Shown here piece by piece: positions 38,187-47,988 of a stretch of DNA of 64,000 nucleotides. Source of the stretch: Ammonifex thiophilus (GTDB lineage Bacteria; Bacillota; Desulfotomaculia; Desulfotomaculales; Ammonificaceae); NCBI RefSeq assembly GCF_003368535.1, contig NZ_QSLN01000005.1, positions 1 through 64,000 of the forward strand. Direction: 5' to 3'. Under the pieces are notes generated by a model. The model was not told where the DNA came from, made no database searches, and saw nothing but the letters and a program-made list of their open reading frames with translations. Position 1 is the stretch's first letter. The number at the start of each line of letters is the position of its first letter. Both the position numbers and the translations under genes were made by a program.

Positions 38187-39725
38187 TTGCCGGACACAGC
38201 ATGGTGGATCTACTGGGCTTCTCTCCCCCTGGCTTTTGCGGGAGGTTATGCCTTAAGACGGTTTGTGGCCGAAGCCAAGGTTCGTTCTGCTGAGGAGCGG
38301 GCGCGAGAAATCATAGCGGCAGCGGAAAAGGAAGCCGAGGCTAAGAAAAAGGAAAAGTTGCTCGAAGCCAAAGAGGAGGCTTTAAGGCTCAAGCACGAGC
38401 TGGAGCGAGAGCATCGGGAAAGACGGCACGAGTTACAGCGCCTGGAGCGCCGTCTCCTGCAGAAGACAGAAGCAGTGGAGGCCAAGCTGGAGTCCTTGAG
38501 TCGACGGGAGGAGAGCCTGGGACGTAAGGAGGCGGAGCTGGAAGCTAGGCTCAAAGAACTCGAACAACTCAAGAGCCTCCGGCTGGCCGAGATAGAACGC
38601 GTAGCTCAGCTCTCGCTGGAAGAGGCCCGCCAACTGCTGCTGAGTGAGGTGGAAAAGGAAATGCAGCAGGAGGTGGCGCAGCTCATCCGAGATATGGAAA
38701 ACCGGGCCAAGGAGGAAGGCGAGAGGCGGGCCCGCATGATCATCGCCTTGGCCATACAACGTTGTGCGGTTGACCAGGTAGGGGAAACTACCGTCTCGGT
38801 GGTTCCGCTGCCCAACGACGAGATGAAGGGCCGGATAATCGGCCGAGAAGGGCGCAACATCCGGGCCTTTGAAACTTTGACCGGGGTCGATCTTATCATC
38901 GACGACACCCCGGAAGCGGTGATCCTCTCCAGCTTCGATCCCATCCGCCGCGAGATAGCACGTATTGCCTTAGAGAAGCTGGTAGCCGACGGCCGCATCC
39001 ACCCGGCGCGGATTGAAGAAATGGTGGAGAAGGCTCGGCGGGAAGTGGAGCGCCAGATCTGGGAGGCCGGCGAGCAAGCGGTCCTGCAGGCTGGCATCCA
39101 CCACATCCATGAGGAGCTCATAAAGCTTTTGGGTCGACTTAAGTTCCGCACCAGCTACGGCCAGAACGTGCTGCAGCACTCGCTAGAGGTTATGCATTTG
39201 GCGGGGGTCATGGCGGCCGAGTTGGGAGCCAACGTAGCTCTGGCTAAGCGCGCCGGGCTCCTACACGATATCGGCAAGGCGGTGGACCGCGAAATGGAGG
39301 GTCCTCATGTGGCCATCGGGGTGGAGCTGGCGCGTAAGTACGGCGAGGATCCGGAGGTAATCCATGCCATAGCGGCCCACCACGGCGACGAGGAACCCCA
39401 GACGGTAGAGGCGGTACTGGTGCAAGCGGCCGACGCTATTTCCGCCGCCCGTCCTGGCGCCCGCCGGGAGACGCTGGAAGCTTACATAAAGCGTCTCACC
39501 AAGCTGGAAGAAATCGCAGCTTCTTTCCCCGGCGTGGAGAAGGCTTATGCCGTCCAGGCGGGGAGGGAAATTAGGGTAATGGTGAAGCCGGAACGGGTGG
39601 ACGACGCGGCTACCGTGCGCCTGGCGCGGGAGATAGCCAGACGCATCGAAAGCGAGCTCGAGTATCCCGGCCAGGTGAAGGTGGTTGTGATCCGGGAAAC
39701 CCGCGCGGTAGAGTATGCCAAGTAG
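38187..39725 (+). CDS. rny: Ribonuclease Y
   Basis: RNase Y is a membrane-anchored endoribonuclease that starts mRNA decay in Firmicutes. The 512-residue product has an N-terminal membrane helix ([21 protein letters not shown]), a long coiled coil (about 35-195), a KH domain with [15 protein letters not shown] and an HD domain with [16 protein letters not shown] at 38160 opens the frame earlier, but it lies inside the attenuator hairpin. The TTG at 38187 follows CAGGTG and gives the usual length. rny-ymdB-spoVS order is conserved in Clostridia. Confidence 0.94.
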   Translation: MPDTAWWIYWASLPLAFAGGYALRRFVAEAKVRSAEERAREIIAAAEKEAEAKKKEKLLEAKEEALRLKHELEREHRERRHELQRLERRLLQKTEAVEAKLESLSRREESLGRKEAELEARLKELEQLKSLRLAEIERVAQLSLEEARQLLLSEVEKEMQQEVAQLIRDMENRAKEEGERRARMIIALAIQRCAVDQVGETTVSVVPLPNDEMKGRIIGREGRNIRAFETLTGVDLIIDDTPEAVILSSFDPIRREIARIALEKLVADGRIHPARIEEMVEKARREVERQIWEAGEQAVLQAGIHHIHEELIKLLGRLKFRTSYGQNVLQHSLEVMHLAGVMAAELGANVALAKRAGLLHDIGKAVDREMEGPHVAIGVELARKYGEDPEVIHAIAAHHGDEEPQTVEAVLVQAADAISAARPGARRETLEAYIKRLTKLEEIAASFPGVEKAYAVQAGREIRVMVKPERVDDAATVRLAREIARRIESELEYPGQVKVVVIRETRAVEYAK

Positions 39726-39740
39726 GAGAGGGTCTAAGCG

Positions 39741-40529
39741 GTGGCTTTGCGCCTCTTGCTGATCGGCGACATAGTCGGACGGCCGGGGAGGAGGGCGGTG
39801 AGGGAATGCCTTCCTTCCCTGCGTCAGAAATACCAGCTCGATTTCGTCATCGCCAACGCGGAAAATGCCGCGGGGGGTAACGGTTTAACGCCAGCGGTGG
39901 CGGAGGAGCTCTTCAGCTGCGGCATCGATGTCCTTACGGGGGGAAACCATATCTGGGACAAAAAAGAGGTGTTTTCACTACTGGACGCGGAACCCCGCAT
40001 TATAAGGCCGGCCAACTATCCACCGGGGGCTCCGGGAGTAGGTTACGGTATTTTTTCGGTGCGGGAGCATAAAGTAGCGGTGATCAACTTATGCGGGCGG
40101 GTCTTTATGCCCGATCTAGATTGCCCTTTCCGCCTGTCTGAGAGCTTGGTTGCCGAGCTTAGGGTTCATACTCCTTTGATCGTGGTGGACTTTCACGCGG
40201 AGGCCACTTCGGAAAAAATCGCCTTTGGGTGGTTCTTGGACGGCAAGGTGACGGCTGTCATAGGAACTCATACCCATGTGCAAACGGCGGATGAAAGAGT
40301 CCTGCCCGGCGGCACGGCTTACCTTACCGATGTGGGGATGACCGGGCCCCGGGACGGGGTGATCGGGGTGAAGAGGGAAATAGTTATCGAAAAATTCCTT
40401 TCCCAGTTGCCCCGGCGTTTCGAGGTGGCTTCCGGTCCTTTCCAGTTCAACGGTTGTGTGATCACGGCCGACCCTTCTTCCGGAAAAGCGCTTACCATAG
40501 AAAGGGTGCAAATCTACGAAGATGAATAG
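39741..40529 (+). CDS. ymdB: YmdB-family metallophosphoesterase
   Basis: YmdB-like enzymes hydrolyse cyclic nucleotides such as 2',3'-cAMP and influence multicellular behaviour in Bacillus. The 262-residue product has the family metal-binding motifs GDIVGRPGRRAV, NAENAAGGNGL, TGGNHIWDKKEV, DFHAEATSEK and GTHTHVQTADE. GTG start, 15 bases after rny. The position next to rny matches the known gene order. Confidence 0.93.
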   Translation: MALRLLLIGDIVGRPGRRAVRECLPSLRQKYQLDFVIANAENAAGGNGLTPAVAEELFSCGIDVLTGGNHIWDKKEVFSLLDAEPRIIRPANYPPGAPGVGYGIFSVREHKVAVINLCGRVFMPDLDCPFRLSESLVAELRVHTPLIVVDFHAEATSEKIAFGWFLDGKVTAVIGTHTHVQTADERVLPGGTAYLTDVGMTGPRDGVIGVKREIVIEKFLSQLPRRFEVASGPFQFNGCVITADPSSGKALTIERVQIYEDE

Positions 40530-40604
40530 CTCGGGAAGGAATTTTCTTCCCGATGGCGAAATATGAGGAACAGGGTAAAAGCAGGCCCAAAGGAGGCGGA
40601 GGGC

Positions 40605-40865
40605 ATGGAGGTACTGAAAGTTTCGGCCAAATCTAACCCCAACTCGGTAGCAGGGGCGCTAGCGGGGGTCTTGCGGGAGAGGGGTGCGGCGGAGATTCAG
40701 GCCATAGGAGCGGGAGCAGTGAACCAGGCGGTCAAGGCCATTGCCATCGCTCGTGGTTTCGTGGCTCCCAGCGGCATGGATCTGGTCTGCATTCCGGCCT
40801 TCACCGACGTGGTGATCGACGGAGAGGAGAGAACGGCGGTAAAAATCATCGTCGAGTCGCGTTAA
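40605..40865 (+). CDS. spoVS: Stage V sporulation protein S
   Basis: SpoVS is a small Alba-like protein that affects sporulation and cell division. The 86-residue product starts MEVLKVSAKSNPNSVAGALAG, the nearly invariant N-terminus. The frame is open from 40563, but AAAGGAGGCGGAGGGC sits just before the ATG at 40605 and the family length fits. Its presence supports a spore-former. Confidence 0.95.
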   Translation: MEVLKVSAKSNPNSVAGALAGVLRERGAAEIQAIGAGAVNQAVKAIAIARGFVAPSGMDLVCIPAFTDVVIDGEERTAVKIIVESR

Positions 40866-40950
40866 GTTCCCGGAACTAACTTTAAAAGCAGAAACGGACG
40901 CGATTTCCATTTCTACCTCCTACCCCAAAACAGGGAAGGAGGGCTTTTGT

Positions 40951-41874
40951 TTGTTAGTAGTAGATGCGCACTGCGACACTTTATCCCGGCAGGCGTGCCG
41001 AGGATTCCCCTTAAGCCGACAACTGGAGGGACAGGTGGACCTGCCGCGCCTGCGACAGGGGAAAGTAAAGGTGCAGTTCTTCGCCGTCTTCGTGCCTCTT
41101 GAGTACCGAGGGATGTATCTCCGCCGGGCTTTAGAGCAGGTAGACTACTTTTACCGGCTCCTCTCTACCTGGGAGGAGGTACGGCCGGTGAAGGACCGGG
41201 CTTCTTTAGAAGAGGCTTTGGCGGAAGGGAAGACGGCCGGTGTGCTGGCAGTGGAAGGGGGGCACGTACTGGAGGGGAGCCTGGCTGCCCTCCGGGTTTT
41301 CCACCTGCTCGGGGTACGCTGCCTCACTTTAACCTGGAACGGGCGCAATGAGTTGGGCGATGGAGTGGGAGAGGAGGGGGGACTTTCTTCTCTGGGTAGG
41401 GAGGTGGTGCGGGAGATGGGGCGCCTGGGTATGCTCGTGGATGTAGCCCATCTTTCCCCCGCCGGCTTTTGGGATGTTCTACGTCAGGCCGAAGGCCCCA
41501 TCATAGCCTCCCATGCCAACAGCCGCGCTTTATGCGATCACCCACGCAACCTTACCGACGAGCAGGTGAGGGCGCTGGCAGCTACCGGAGGAGTTATAGG
41601 GGTGACCTTCGTTCCCCACTTTATCGATCCGGAAAAACCCACTCTTGACCGGCTTATAGACCATATGGAGCACCTGGCGGAAATAGGAGGCATTGATTGT
41701 GTGGGGGTGGGTTCCGACTTCGACGGTGTTCCGGAACCATGGGAAGAAATGCCCGACGCTACCTCCTGGCCCCGCCTTATCTCCCGGCTCCGCGAGCGGG
41801 GCTGGAAAGAGGAGGAAATAAGAAAGGTCATGGGAGAGAATTTTCTTCGGGTAATGCGTGCGGTATGGCCGTAG
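40951..41874 (+). CDS. Membrane dipeptidase family (peptidase M19)
   Basis: M19 enzymes are dizinc dipeptidases acting on dipeptides, including D-containing ones. The 307-residue protein keeps the metal motifs: DAHCDTL near the N-terminus, AVEGGHVLEG, DVAHLS, SHANSRALCDHPRNL and GVGSDFDGV. TTG start after GGAAGGAGGGC. No signal peptide, so it is cytosolic despite the family name. Substrate not known. Confidence 0.9.
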   Translation: MLVVDAHCDTLSRQACRGFPLSRQLEGQVDLPRLRQGKVKVQFFAVFVPLEYRGMYLRRALEQVDYFYRLLSTWEEVRPVKDRASLEEALAEGKTAGVLAVEGGHVLEGSLAALRVFHLLGVRCLTLTWNGRNELGDGVGEEGGLSSLGREVVREMGRLGMLVDVAHLSPAGFWDVLRQAEGPIIASHANSRALCDHPRNLTDEQVRALAATGGVIGVTFVPHFIDPEKPTLDRLIDHMEHLAEIGGIDCVGVGSDFDGVPEPWEEMPDATSWPRLISRLRERGWKEEEIRKVMGENFLRVMRAVWP

Positions 41875-41886
41875 AAAGGGGATAGG

Positions 41887-42708
41887 ATGACGGCTCTTTA
41901 CGATCTGCACGTTCATACTACGGCGTCTGACGGGGCCGAGACTCCGGCAGAAGTAGTGGCCAGGGCTAAAAGCATAGGGCTGGCAGGAATAGCCGTAACC
42001 GATCACGACACGGTGGCCGGTCTGGGCGAAGCGCTAGAGGCGGCGAAAAGGGAAAATCTGCTGGTGGTGCCGGGAGTGGAAATAAGCACCGAGGAAAGGG
42101 AGAGGGAAATTCACATCCTGGGCTACTTCCTAGATCCTGCCCACCCTAACCTCCTGGCCACCCTGCGCTGGCTGAAAGAGAAGCGCCTGGAACGGGTGGC
42201 GGAGATGGTGCGGCGTCTGCGAGATCTAGGAATTCCCCTTACCCTGGAGGAAGTGGTGGCCAAAGTGAGGGTGGCGGCAGGGCGCCCTCACGTAGCCCGG
42301 GTTTTAGTGGAAAAAGGGGTGGTGGCCAGCATAGAGGAGGCCTTCAAGCGCTTTTTGGGACGGGGTTGCCCGGCCTACGTTCCCCGAGCTCGCTTTTCCC
42401 CGGTGGAGGCGGTGAAGGTAGTGCGCCAGGCTGGAGGAGTGCCTGTGCTGGCCCATCCGGGCTTAAACTCCGCCGAAGAACTTTTACCTGAGCTCATAAG
42501 GGCGGGTCTGCGGGGAATCGAGGTGGAGTACCCCGAGCACACGCCAGAGCAGAAGTCCTACTACCGCGAACTGGCTTCCGCCTTGGGTCTCATAGCCACC
42601 GGCGGCTCGGATTACCACGGTCCTCATTATCGTCACCCGCTGGGGGCCGCCGTAGTTACGGAAGAGGTGGTGCTCGCCCTGCGCCGGGCGGCGGGCGCGT
42701 CCAGGTAG
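41887..42708 (+). CDS. PHP-domain phosphoesterase
   Basis: The 273-residue protein has the PHP metal motifs DLHVHTTASDG (N-terminal), TDHDT, LAHPG and GGSDYHG. It belongs to the TrpH/YciV-like group, whose E. coli member removes nucleotides from short RNAs or 3',5'-bisnucleotides. ATG after GGGGATAGG, 12 bases after the M19 gene. The specific substrate here is inferred only by family. Confidence 0.88.
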   Translation: MTALYDLHVHTTASDGAETPAEVVARAKSIGLAGIAVTDHDTVAGLGEALEAAKRENLLVVPGVEISTEEREREIHILGYFLDPAHPNLLATLRWLKEKRLERVAEMVRRLRDLGIPLTLEEVVAKVRVAAGRPHVARVLVEKGVVASIEEAFKRFLGRGCPAYVPRARFSPVEAVKVVRQAGGVPVLAHPGLNSAEELLPELIRAGLRGIEVEYPEHTPEQKSYYRELASALGLIATGGSDYHGPHYRHPLGAAVVTEEVVLALRRAAGASR

Positions 42709-42785
42709 AGGCCGAGGCCGACTACGCCCGCTTTAAGCTGCATAATACTATCCTGGAAAGAAGCTTGGAAGGCGGGTGAGGGTTC

Positions 42786-43040
42786 GTGGGAGAGGAGGAG
42801 CTTTACCTGCGCGCCCGGATAAAAGAACTAGAGGAGAAGCTAGCCCAGGTGCGCCTTAGCCGGCGGGTGCTCCTTTACTTACTGGAGAAAATGGAGGGAG
42901 AAAAAGAGCTTTTGCTAAAGAAGCTGGAACGGGAAAACGAGAGGCTGCAGCGGCTCAATGCCCGCTACGCCCGTTCGCTCTGGCAGAAAAACCGGCGCAT
43001 AGTGGAGCTGGAGTCCAAACTGCAAGGGAAAGAGTCTTGA
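42786..43040 (+). CDS. Small coiled-coil protein, unknown function
   Basis: The 84-residue product is almost wholly heptad-patterned, with leucines and charged residues throughout (LRARIKELEEKLAQVRLSRRV, then LLKKLERENERLQRLNARY). It starts at GTG. I do not recognise a family. The ribosome site (GGTGAGGG) is adequate. It lies between the PHP gene and a promoter for the DUF3842 gene. Confidence 0.6.
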   Translation: MGEEELYLRARIKELEEKLAQVRLSRRVLLYLLEKMEGEKELLLKKLERENERLQRLNARYARSLWQKNRRIVELESKLQGKES

Positions 43041-43043
43041 GCT

Positions 43044-43072
43044 TTGTCCCGCGCCGACTCCCGTGCTATAAT
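43044..43072 (+). promoter_or_regulatory. Probable promoter of the DUF3842 gene
   Basis: TTGTCC and TATAAT (43067-43072) are 17 bases apart. The -10 is perfect. It places the start site near 43079, which argues against the ATG at 43075 as the start codon of the next gene. Confidence 0.6.
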
Positions 43073-43101
43073 GGATGAAGCCTCGCATAGGGAGAAGAAA
43101 G

Positions 43102-43536
43102 ATGCGCATCGCGGTAGTCGATGGCCAGGGAGGCGGCGTAGGCAAGCATATCGTAGAGAAGCTGCGCAAGCTTTTGCCCGAAGGCACGGAAATCTTGGCG
43201 CTGGGAACTAATGCTTTGGCCACCGCCCAGATGCTCAAAGCTGGCGCCAACGAGGGAGCCAGCGGGGAAAATGCCATCGTTTTCAATGCCAGCCGGGTGG
43301 ACCTCATTGTTGGTCCGGTGGGGATTGTGGTACCGCACGCCATGGCTGGCGAACTCACCCCCCGTATAGCAGAGGCTATCACCCAGAGTCCCGCTCCCAA
43401 ACTGCTCCTTCCCTTGCTGCGGGGGAAGTGCGAACTGGTGGGCATCCGGCCAGAACCCCTTCCCCATCTGATTGATGAACTGGTAGACCGGGTGAAAGAG
43501 ATAATTGCTGTTTCCGGGGAGAAGACCTCTCCCTGA
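43102..43536 (+). CDS. DUF3842 family protein
   Basis: The 144-residue product starts MRIAVVDGQGGGVGK, a nucleotide-binding-like Gly-rich loop. It continues with ILALGTNALATAQMLKAGANEGASGENAI and VDLIVGPVGIVVPHAMAGELTP, the pattern I associate with DUF3842. An ATG at 43075 adds nine residues but lies at or before the predicted transcription start. GGGAGAAG serves as ribosome site for 43102. Function unknown; it is a neighbour of cobalamin genes. Confidence 0.82.
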   Translation: MRIAVVDGQGGGVGKHIVEKLRKLLPEGTEILALGTNALATAQMLKAGANEGASGENAIVFNASRVDLIVGPVGIVVPHAMAGELTPRIAEAITQSPAPKLLLPLLRGKCELVGIRPEPLPHLIDELVDRVKEIIAVSGEKTSP

Positions 43537-43543
43537 GCCTGCG

Positions 43544-44542
43544 TTGCGGCCGGTAGTAATCGTTTTGGCGCTAGTTCTTGATCTTGTCCTGGGCGATCCT
43601 TGCTGGCTACCCCACCCGGTGCGCCTTTTCGGGCGGATTATCTCCCTTTACGAAAGGGTGCTGGTAGGTATTACCAGACGCCCTCTTATATTGTTGGGCG
43701 GGGGACTAGTGCTGGCCGTGGCTTTGCCCCTGGGGGTCTGGTGGGGGGCACGTTGGTTTCTTGATCTCGCCTATGGCTGGAACTACTGGGTGGGATTGGC
43801 GACAGAATCCTGCCTCCTGGCTACTACTGTGGCCTTGAAAGGGTTAGGGCAGGCCGCCTTGGCCGTGCGGGACCTCTTGAAGACGGGAGATTTGCCGGGA
43901 GCACGTCGGGAAGTGGGCATGATCGTGGGACGGGACGTGGACCGGCTCGACGCTTCTGGGGTGATAAGAGCGGCGGTGGAAAGCGTGGCGGAAAACACGG
44001 TAGACGCGGTGATAGCCCCGCTTTTTTACGCCTTCCTGGGTGGAGCCCCCCTGGCGCTGGCCTACAGAGCGGTCAACACCTTGGACTCGATGGTGGGCTA
44101 CCGCCGGGCTCACTACCGCTACCTGGGCTGGGCCTCGGCGCGGCTGGATGATCTCTTAAACTTTCTGCCGGCGCGGTTGGCAGTCAGCCTCTTCATCTTA
44201 ACCGCCTTTCTTTGGCGGGCCGACGTCCGGCGTACCTGGCAGGTGCTTTGCCGGGACGGGAGAAAACACGCCAGTCCCAATAGCGGACTGCCGGAGGCGG
44301 CCATGGCTGGGCTTCTGGGGGTAAGGCTGGGCGGGCCGTGCTTTTACGGTGGGGAGCTTCATTCCCGGCCCTACCTGGGGGAAGAGAGGGTTCCTTTGGA
44401 GGTGGAACATATTACTCAGGCGGTCAAGGCGCTTTACTGGGTGAGCTTTCAAGGTCTCCTGGTCGGCGTTATCCTCTACCTTCTCTTAGAGTTGGGTGCG
44501 AAAATGATATGTGGCGCTTTTTCCTCTGGCCCTGGCTTTTAG
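43544..44542 (+). CDS. cbiB: Adenosylcobinamide-phosphate synthase
   Basis: CbiB (also called CobD) joins aminopropanol phosphate to adenosylcobyric acid. The membrane protein has DLVLGDPCWLPHPVRLFGR near the N-terminus, GRDVDRLDASGVIRAAVESVAENTVDAVIAPLFY and the MVGYRR and SPNSGLPEAAMAGLLGVRLGG motifs. The start is unsure: the TTG at 43544 gives 332 residues and the family N-terminus, while a TTG at 43505 would overlap the previous gene. Neither has a strong ribosome site. First of four cobalamin genes. Confidence 0.92.
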   Translation: MRPVVIVLALVLDLVLGDPCWLPHPVRLFGRIISLYERVLVGITRRPLILLGGGLVLAVALPLGVWWGARWFLDLAYGWNYWVGLATESCLLATTVALKGLGQAALAVRDLLKTGDLPGARREVGMIVGRDVDRLDASGVIRAAVESVAENTVDAVIAPLFYAFLGGAPLALAYRAVNTLDSMVGYRRAHYRYLGWASARLDDLLNFLPARLAVSLFILTAFLWRADVRRTWQVLCRDGRKHASPNSGLPEAAMAGLLGVRLGGPCFYGGELHSRPYLGEERVPLEVEHITQAVKALYWVSFQGLLVGVILYLLLELGAKMICGAFSSGPGF

Positions 44543-45249
44543 CCTTGCAGAACCTCACCCGCCTGCCCCTCGGAAGGGTACCGTATCAGGCCGAGGTTTT
44601 CGGCCGGGCCACCGTCTTCTTTCCCTTGGTAGGCTTGGTCATAGGGGGATTGTGGACGGCGACTTACTGTCTGCTTTCGCCCTGGTGGCCGCCGGCGGTG
44701 GTAGCGGCTGCTTTGTGCGGGCTGAACTTCTGGGTTACGGGGGGTATGCACGCCGACGGCTTCATAGACTACGTGGACGGCCTAGGGGGCCGAACCCCAG
44801 CCGAGCGGCTGGCCATCATGCGCGACAGCACCGTGGGGGCTTTTGGGGTGATGGGAGGAATTGTCTTGGGACTTTTCCGCTTCGCCCTTTTCTTTTCCTT
44901 ACCTTCTCATCCTTGGAGGATTTTGCTGCTGGTGCCGGTCATAGGCCGCACCGGTATGGTGTGGGCCATACGTTTTTTCCCCTATGCTCGTCCCCAGGGG
45001 CAGGGGAAGCTTTACAAGGAGTTCACCGGTAACGCTCAGGTACTGGGAGCCTCTCTCATTGCCGGGATCATAGCCGCGCTCGTGGGCGGTTACAAAGGGG
45101 CGATGCTTCTGGGGGGAGCGGTGCTCGGGGCCCTGCTCCTGGGCCTCCTTTTCCGCAAGCAACTGGGGGGCTTGACCGGCGACACCTACGGCGCCTTAAA
45201 CGAGATCCTGGAAATTGGTTCACTGGCTGCGGGTTTACTCTTATGGTAA
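44509..45249 (+). CDS. cobS: Adenosylcobinamide-GDP ribazoletransferase
   Basis: CobS (CobV) attaches alpha-ribazole to adenosylcobinamide-GDP in the membrane. From the ATG at 44509 it is 246 residues with five or more membrane segments; key stretches are LTRLPLG, GGMHADGFIDYVDGLGG (metal-binding Asp residues) and RDSTVGAFGVMG. The frame is open upstream but the domain begins at MWRFFLWPWLLALQNL. It overlaps cbiB by 34 bases. Confidence 0.93.
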   Translation: MWRFFLWPWLLALQNLTRLPLGRVPYQAEVFGRATVFFPLVGLVIGGLWTATYCLLSPWWPPAVVAAALCGLNFWVTGGMHADGFIDYVDGLGGRTPAERLAIMRDSTVGAFGVMGGIVLGLFRFALFFSLPSHPWRILLLVPVIGRTGMVWAIRFFPYARPQGQGKLYKEFTGNAQVLGASLIAGIIAALVGGYKGAMLLGGAVLGALLLGLLFRKQLGGLTGDTYGALNEILEIGSLAAGLLLW

Positions 45250-46355
45250 TCGGGTGGGGTTTTGGCGTGGAACACGGAGGCAATATATTCGCCGCTGCTG
45301 CTGCTTTCGGAGGCTCTCCGGAAGACTATCTGGACTTCAGCAGTAACGTAAACCCTTTGGGGCCTCCGGCCGGGGTACTGGAGAAAGTGAGCTCGGCCCT
45401 TCCCCACCTTTCCCGCTACCCCGACCCGGAATGCGGGGACTTATGTCAGGCGGTGGCGGACTACTTGGGAGTAGAAAAGGACTGGCTTTTCCCCGGCAAT
45501 GGAACGGCCGAGCTCATATACCTGCTAGTTTATGCTTTGGGCTTGAGAAGGGTGCTAATAGTCGAGCCCACTTTTTCCGAGTACGCCCGAGCAGTGGAAG
45601 CTCACGGCGGCCACGTAAAACGGGTTTTCTTGTCCGCACCGGAATTCGAGCCCCGGGCGGAATTGATTCGAACCCAGCTTGACGGGATGGAGGCGCTCTT
45701 TATCTGCCACCCCAACAACCCCACGGGTAAAACTTGGCCGGCAGAGGAATTGGCCCTGCTGGCGGAAGAAACCGGTAAGCGGGGAGTGTTGCTTATAGTG
45801 GACGAGGCGTTTATCGACTTTCTTACGCCGGAGGAGATAAAGAGCTTGAGCGCTAAGAAGTTTCTGGGGCGCTTCAGGCACCTAATTTTGCTCTATTCGT
45901 TGACCAAGTTTTTCGGGCTTGCTGGACTGCGACTTGGGTTTCTGATAGCCTCTCCGGAGATCCTGGCGCGGGTGAAGAGAATAGCTCCTCCCTGGCGGGT
46001 CAATTTCCTAGCCCAGTTGGCGGGGGTAGAGGCGGTCAAGGACCGCGCCTACCAGGCACTTACCAGGGAGCTCGTTTCTAAGGAAAAGGCTTTCCTGGAG
46101 AGGGAGCTCGGCAGACTTCCGGGGTTCGAGGTGTTGCCCGGGCAGGCCAATTTCCTGCTGGTGCGGGTTGAGAGGACGGGGAAAACAGCCAAGGAATGGA
46201 CGGCCTCTTTGGCCCGTCGCCGGATCCTGGTGCGCGATGCCAGTAATTTTCCTGGGCTTGACCCGTACTATATTAGGGTGGCAGTAAAAAAGAGGGAGGA
46301 TAACCTGAGGCTGCTGGCTGCCCTTAAGGAGGTCTGTGAAGAATATGGGCTGTAA
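45243..46355 (+). CDS. cobD: Threonine-phosphate decarboxylase
   Basis: This PLP enzyme makes (R)-1-amino-2-propanol phosphate, the linker used by CbiB. The 370-residue product opens with EHGGNIFAAAAAFGG and DFSSNVNPLGPP, specific to this branch of the histidinol-phosphate aminotransferase fold. It has HPNNPTGKTW, DEAFIDF and the PLP Lys in YSLTKFFGLAGLRLGF. ATG overlaps cobS. A HisC identity is less likely given the N-terminus and location. Confidence 0.9.
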   Translation: MVIGWGFGVEHGGNIFAAAAAFGGSPEDYLDFSSNVNPLGPPAGVLEKVSSALPHLSRYPDPECGDLCQAVADYLGVEKDWLFPGNGTAELIYLLVYALGLRRVLIVEPTFSEYARAVEAHGGHVKRVFLSAPEFEPRAELIRTQLDGMEALFICHPNNPTGKTWPAEELALLAEETGKRGVLLIVDEAFIDFLTPEEIKSLSAKKFLGRFRHLILLYSLTKFFGLAGLRLGFLIASPEILARVKRIAPPWRVNFLAQLAGVEAVKDRAYQALTRELVSKEKAFLERELGRLPGFEVLPGQANFLLVRVERTGKTAKEWTASLARRRILVRDASNFPGLDPYYIRVAVKKREDNLRLLAALKEVCEEYGL

Positions 46356-46962
46356 AATTTACCTGGTGCGGCACGGGGAGACCATCTGGAACCACGCTCT
46401 GCGCTACCAGGGGCACGCTGACATTCCCTTGAACGAGCGAGGAAAACGCCAAGCCGAAGCTTTGGCCGAGCGGTTGAAAGGGGAGGAATTCGCGGCCTTT
46501 TACGCTTCGGACCTGCAGCGGGCCCTGGACACGGCGCGTATCGTGGCACGCCCGCACGGAAAAGAGGTAATCCCCCTGGCTTCTTTGCGGGAAATAAACT
46601 TTGGGGCTTGGGAAGGACTTACCCGGGAGGAGATAAAGAAGCGTTTCCCCGAGGTGGCGGAGCGCTGGTGGCAGGCTCCTTATCACACCCGTCTCCCCGG
46701 CGGAGAGACCTTGGCCGAGGTGGCGGCTCGGGCGGTAGGGACCCTCAAAGAAATCGCCGAGCGGCATCCGGAAAGCAAGGTTCTGGTGGTATCGCACGGG
46801 GGCACCATCCGGGCGGCCATAGGCTACCTTTTGCGCATGGACTTAAACCAATACTGGCGCCTGCGCCAGGACAACGCGGCGCTCAACATCATTGAGCTTT
46901 TCGAAGAAGAGAAAGCCATCTTGATGCTTTTTAACGACACCAGCCACCTCAACGGAATTTAG
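46345..46962 (+). CDS. cobC: Alpha-ribazole phosphatase (histidine phosphatase)
   Basis: The enzyme would dephosphorylate alpha-ribazole phosphate or adenosylcobalamin phosphate. The 205-residue product has the RHG phosphohistidine motif in IYLVRHGETIWNH, the DLQRALDTARIVA and LREINFGAWEGLTREE segments and the second His in VVSHGGTIRAAI. GTG at 46336 is an alternative start but sits too near AAGGAGG. It ends the cobalamin cluster. General phosphoglycerate-mutase-like activity cannot be excluded without context. Confidence 0.85.
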   Translation: MGCKIYLVRHGETIWNHALRYQGHADIPLNERGKRQAEALAERLKGEEFAAFYASDLQRALDTARIVARPHGKEVIPLASLREINFGAWEGLTREEIKKRFPEVAERWWQAPYHTRLPGGETLAEVAARAVGTLKEIAERHPESKVLVVSHGGTIRAAIGYLLRMDLNQYWRLRQDNAALNIIELFEEEKAILMLFNDTSHLNGI

Positions 46963-46974
46963 GGGGAGAAAACG

Positions 46975-47988
46975 GTGAGGGTACCGGTAGGAACCGGTCT
47001 TTTCCTGGTCTTAGGTTATCTTCTGCTGGCCGTTCTGGTCTCCTGGCTTCTGGGGAGGGGAACGAGCTACCTTATCGGGCGGTTGGCTCGCCATGCCCGC
47101 TGGTCGTCAGCTCAGGATGTGGCCAGGGTTTCCACCTACCCGCTGATTCTGCTCTTCTTTCTCCTTTTTGCCCACATAGGGCAGAAGCTCCTGGCCCAGT
47201 CGCCGGGATACCATGATTTGAAAGTTTTTACCTATATTGACGGGATCAACTTTATCTTGATGGTGTGTTTCTTTACCTGGTGGGTGGATAGACTGTGGCG
47301 GACTTTTGTCAACTGGCACTTCCGGCGGCTGGGGGGTCCTTATGAAAAACATTTACTCCCCATTTTCCTCTATAGCGGGCGTATCTTGCTTTATTTCGTG
47401 GCTGCCGTGATTGTTCTAGGATACTTTCATCTCAACCTTTCCGGCTTGCTGGCCACGGCCGGCATAGCCTCTTTGGCGGTGGCCTTCGCCACCCAGGAGA
47501 CGCTTAGCAACATGGTGGCCGGTTTTATCCTTCTGCTCGACCGTCCTTTTACGGTGGGAGATCGGATAGAGATCGTAGGCACAGGTTTGATAGGGGATGT
47601 GCTGGAGATAGGGGCGCGCAGTACTAAGATTTTGACCCTCAACCAGACAGTGGCCATCCTTTCCAACCGCGATCTGGTGTCCAGCCGGATCATCAATCAC
47701 TCCCGCCCCAATGTGATGGCGCGGCTGGAGATACCCCTTGTTCTGCCTTACCAAGTGAAAGTCGAGGAGGTAAAGGTGGCCCTTATGGAGGAGCTTCAGA
47801 AGCATCCCAAAGTGCTCTCCTCCCCTCCCCCTGTCGTTTATCTAACCGATCTGGCCGAGAACCAGTTGCGCTTCTTGGTGGTCTGCCATGTGGCCAACCT
47901 GCGGGAACTCTTGAAGGTCAAAGACGAGCTTAATGTGGCCTTTAAGGAGCGCCTGGAGTCTTTGGGAGCCTTGCCCGGTGCTTCTTAA
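46975..47988 (+). CDS. MscS-family mechanosensitive channel
   Basis: The 337-residue protein has about five membrane segments. The pore-lining helix is followed by the conserved beta domain: LATAGIASLAVAFATQETLSNMVAGFILLLDRPFTVGDRIEI. It opens under membrane tension and releases solutes on osmotic down-shock. GTG start after GGGGGAG. It is 12 bases after cobC but likely unrelated to cobalamin. Confidence 0.92.
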   Translation: MRVPVGTGLFLVLGYLLLAVLVSWLLGRGTSYLIGRLARHARWSSAQDVARVSTYPLILLFFLLFAHIGQKLLAQSPGYHDLKVFTYIDGINFILMVCFFTWWVDRLWRTFVNWHFRRLGGPYEKHLLPIFLYSGRILLYFVAAVIVLGYFHLNLSGLLATAGIASLAVAFATQETLSNMVAGFILLLDRPFTVGDRIEIVGTGLIGDVLEIGARSTKILTLNQTVAILSNRDLVSSRIINHSRPNVMARLEIPLVLPYQVKVEEVKVALMEELQKHPKVLSSPPPVVYLTDLAENQLRFLVVCHVANLRELLKVKDELNVAFKERLESLGALPGAS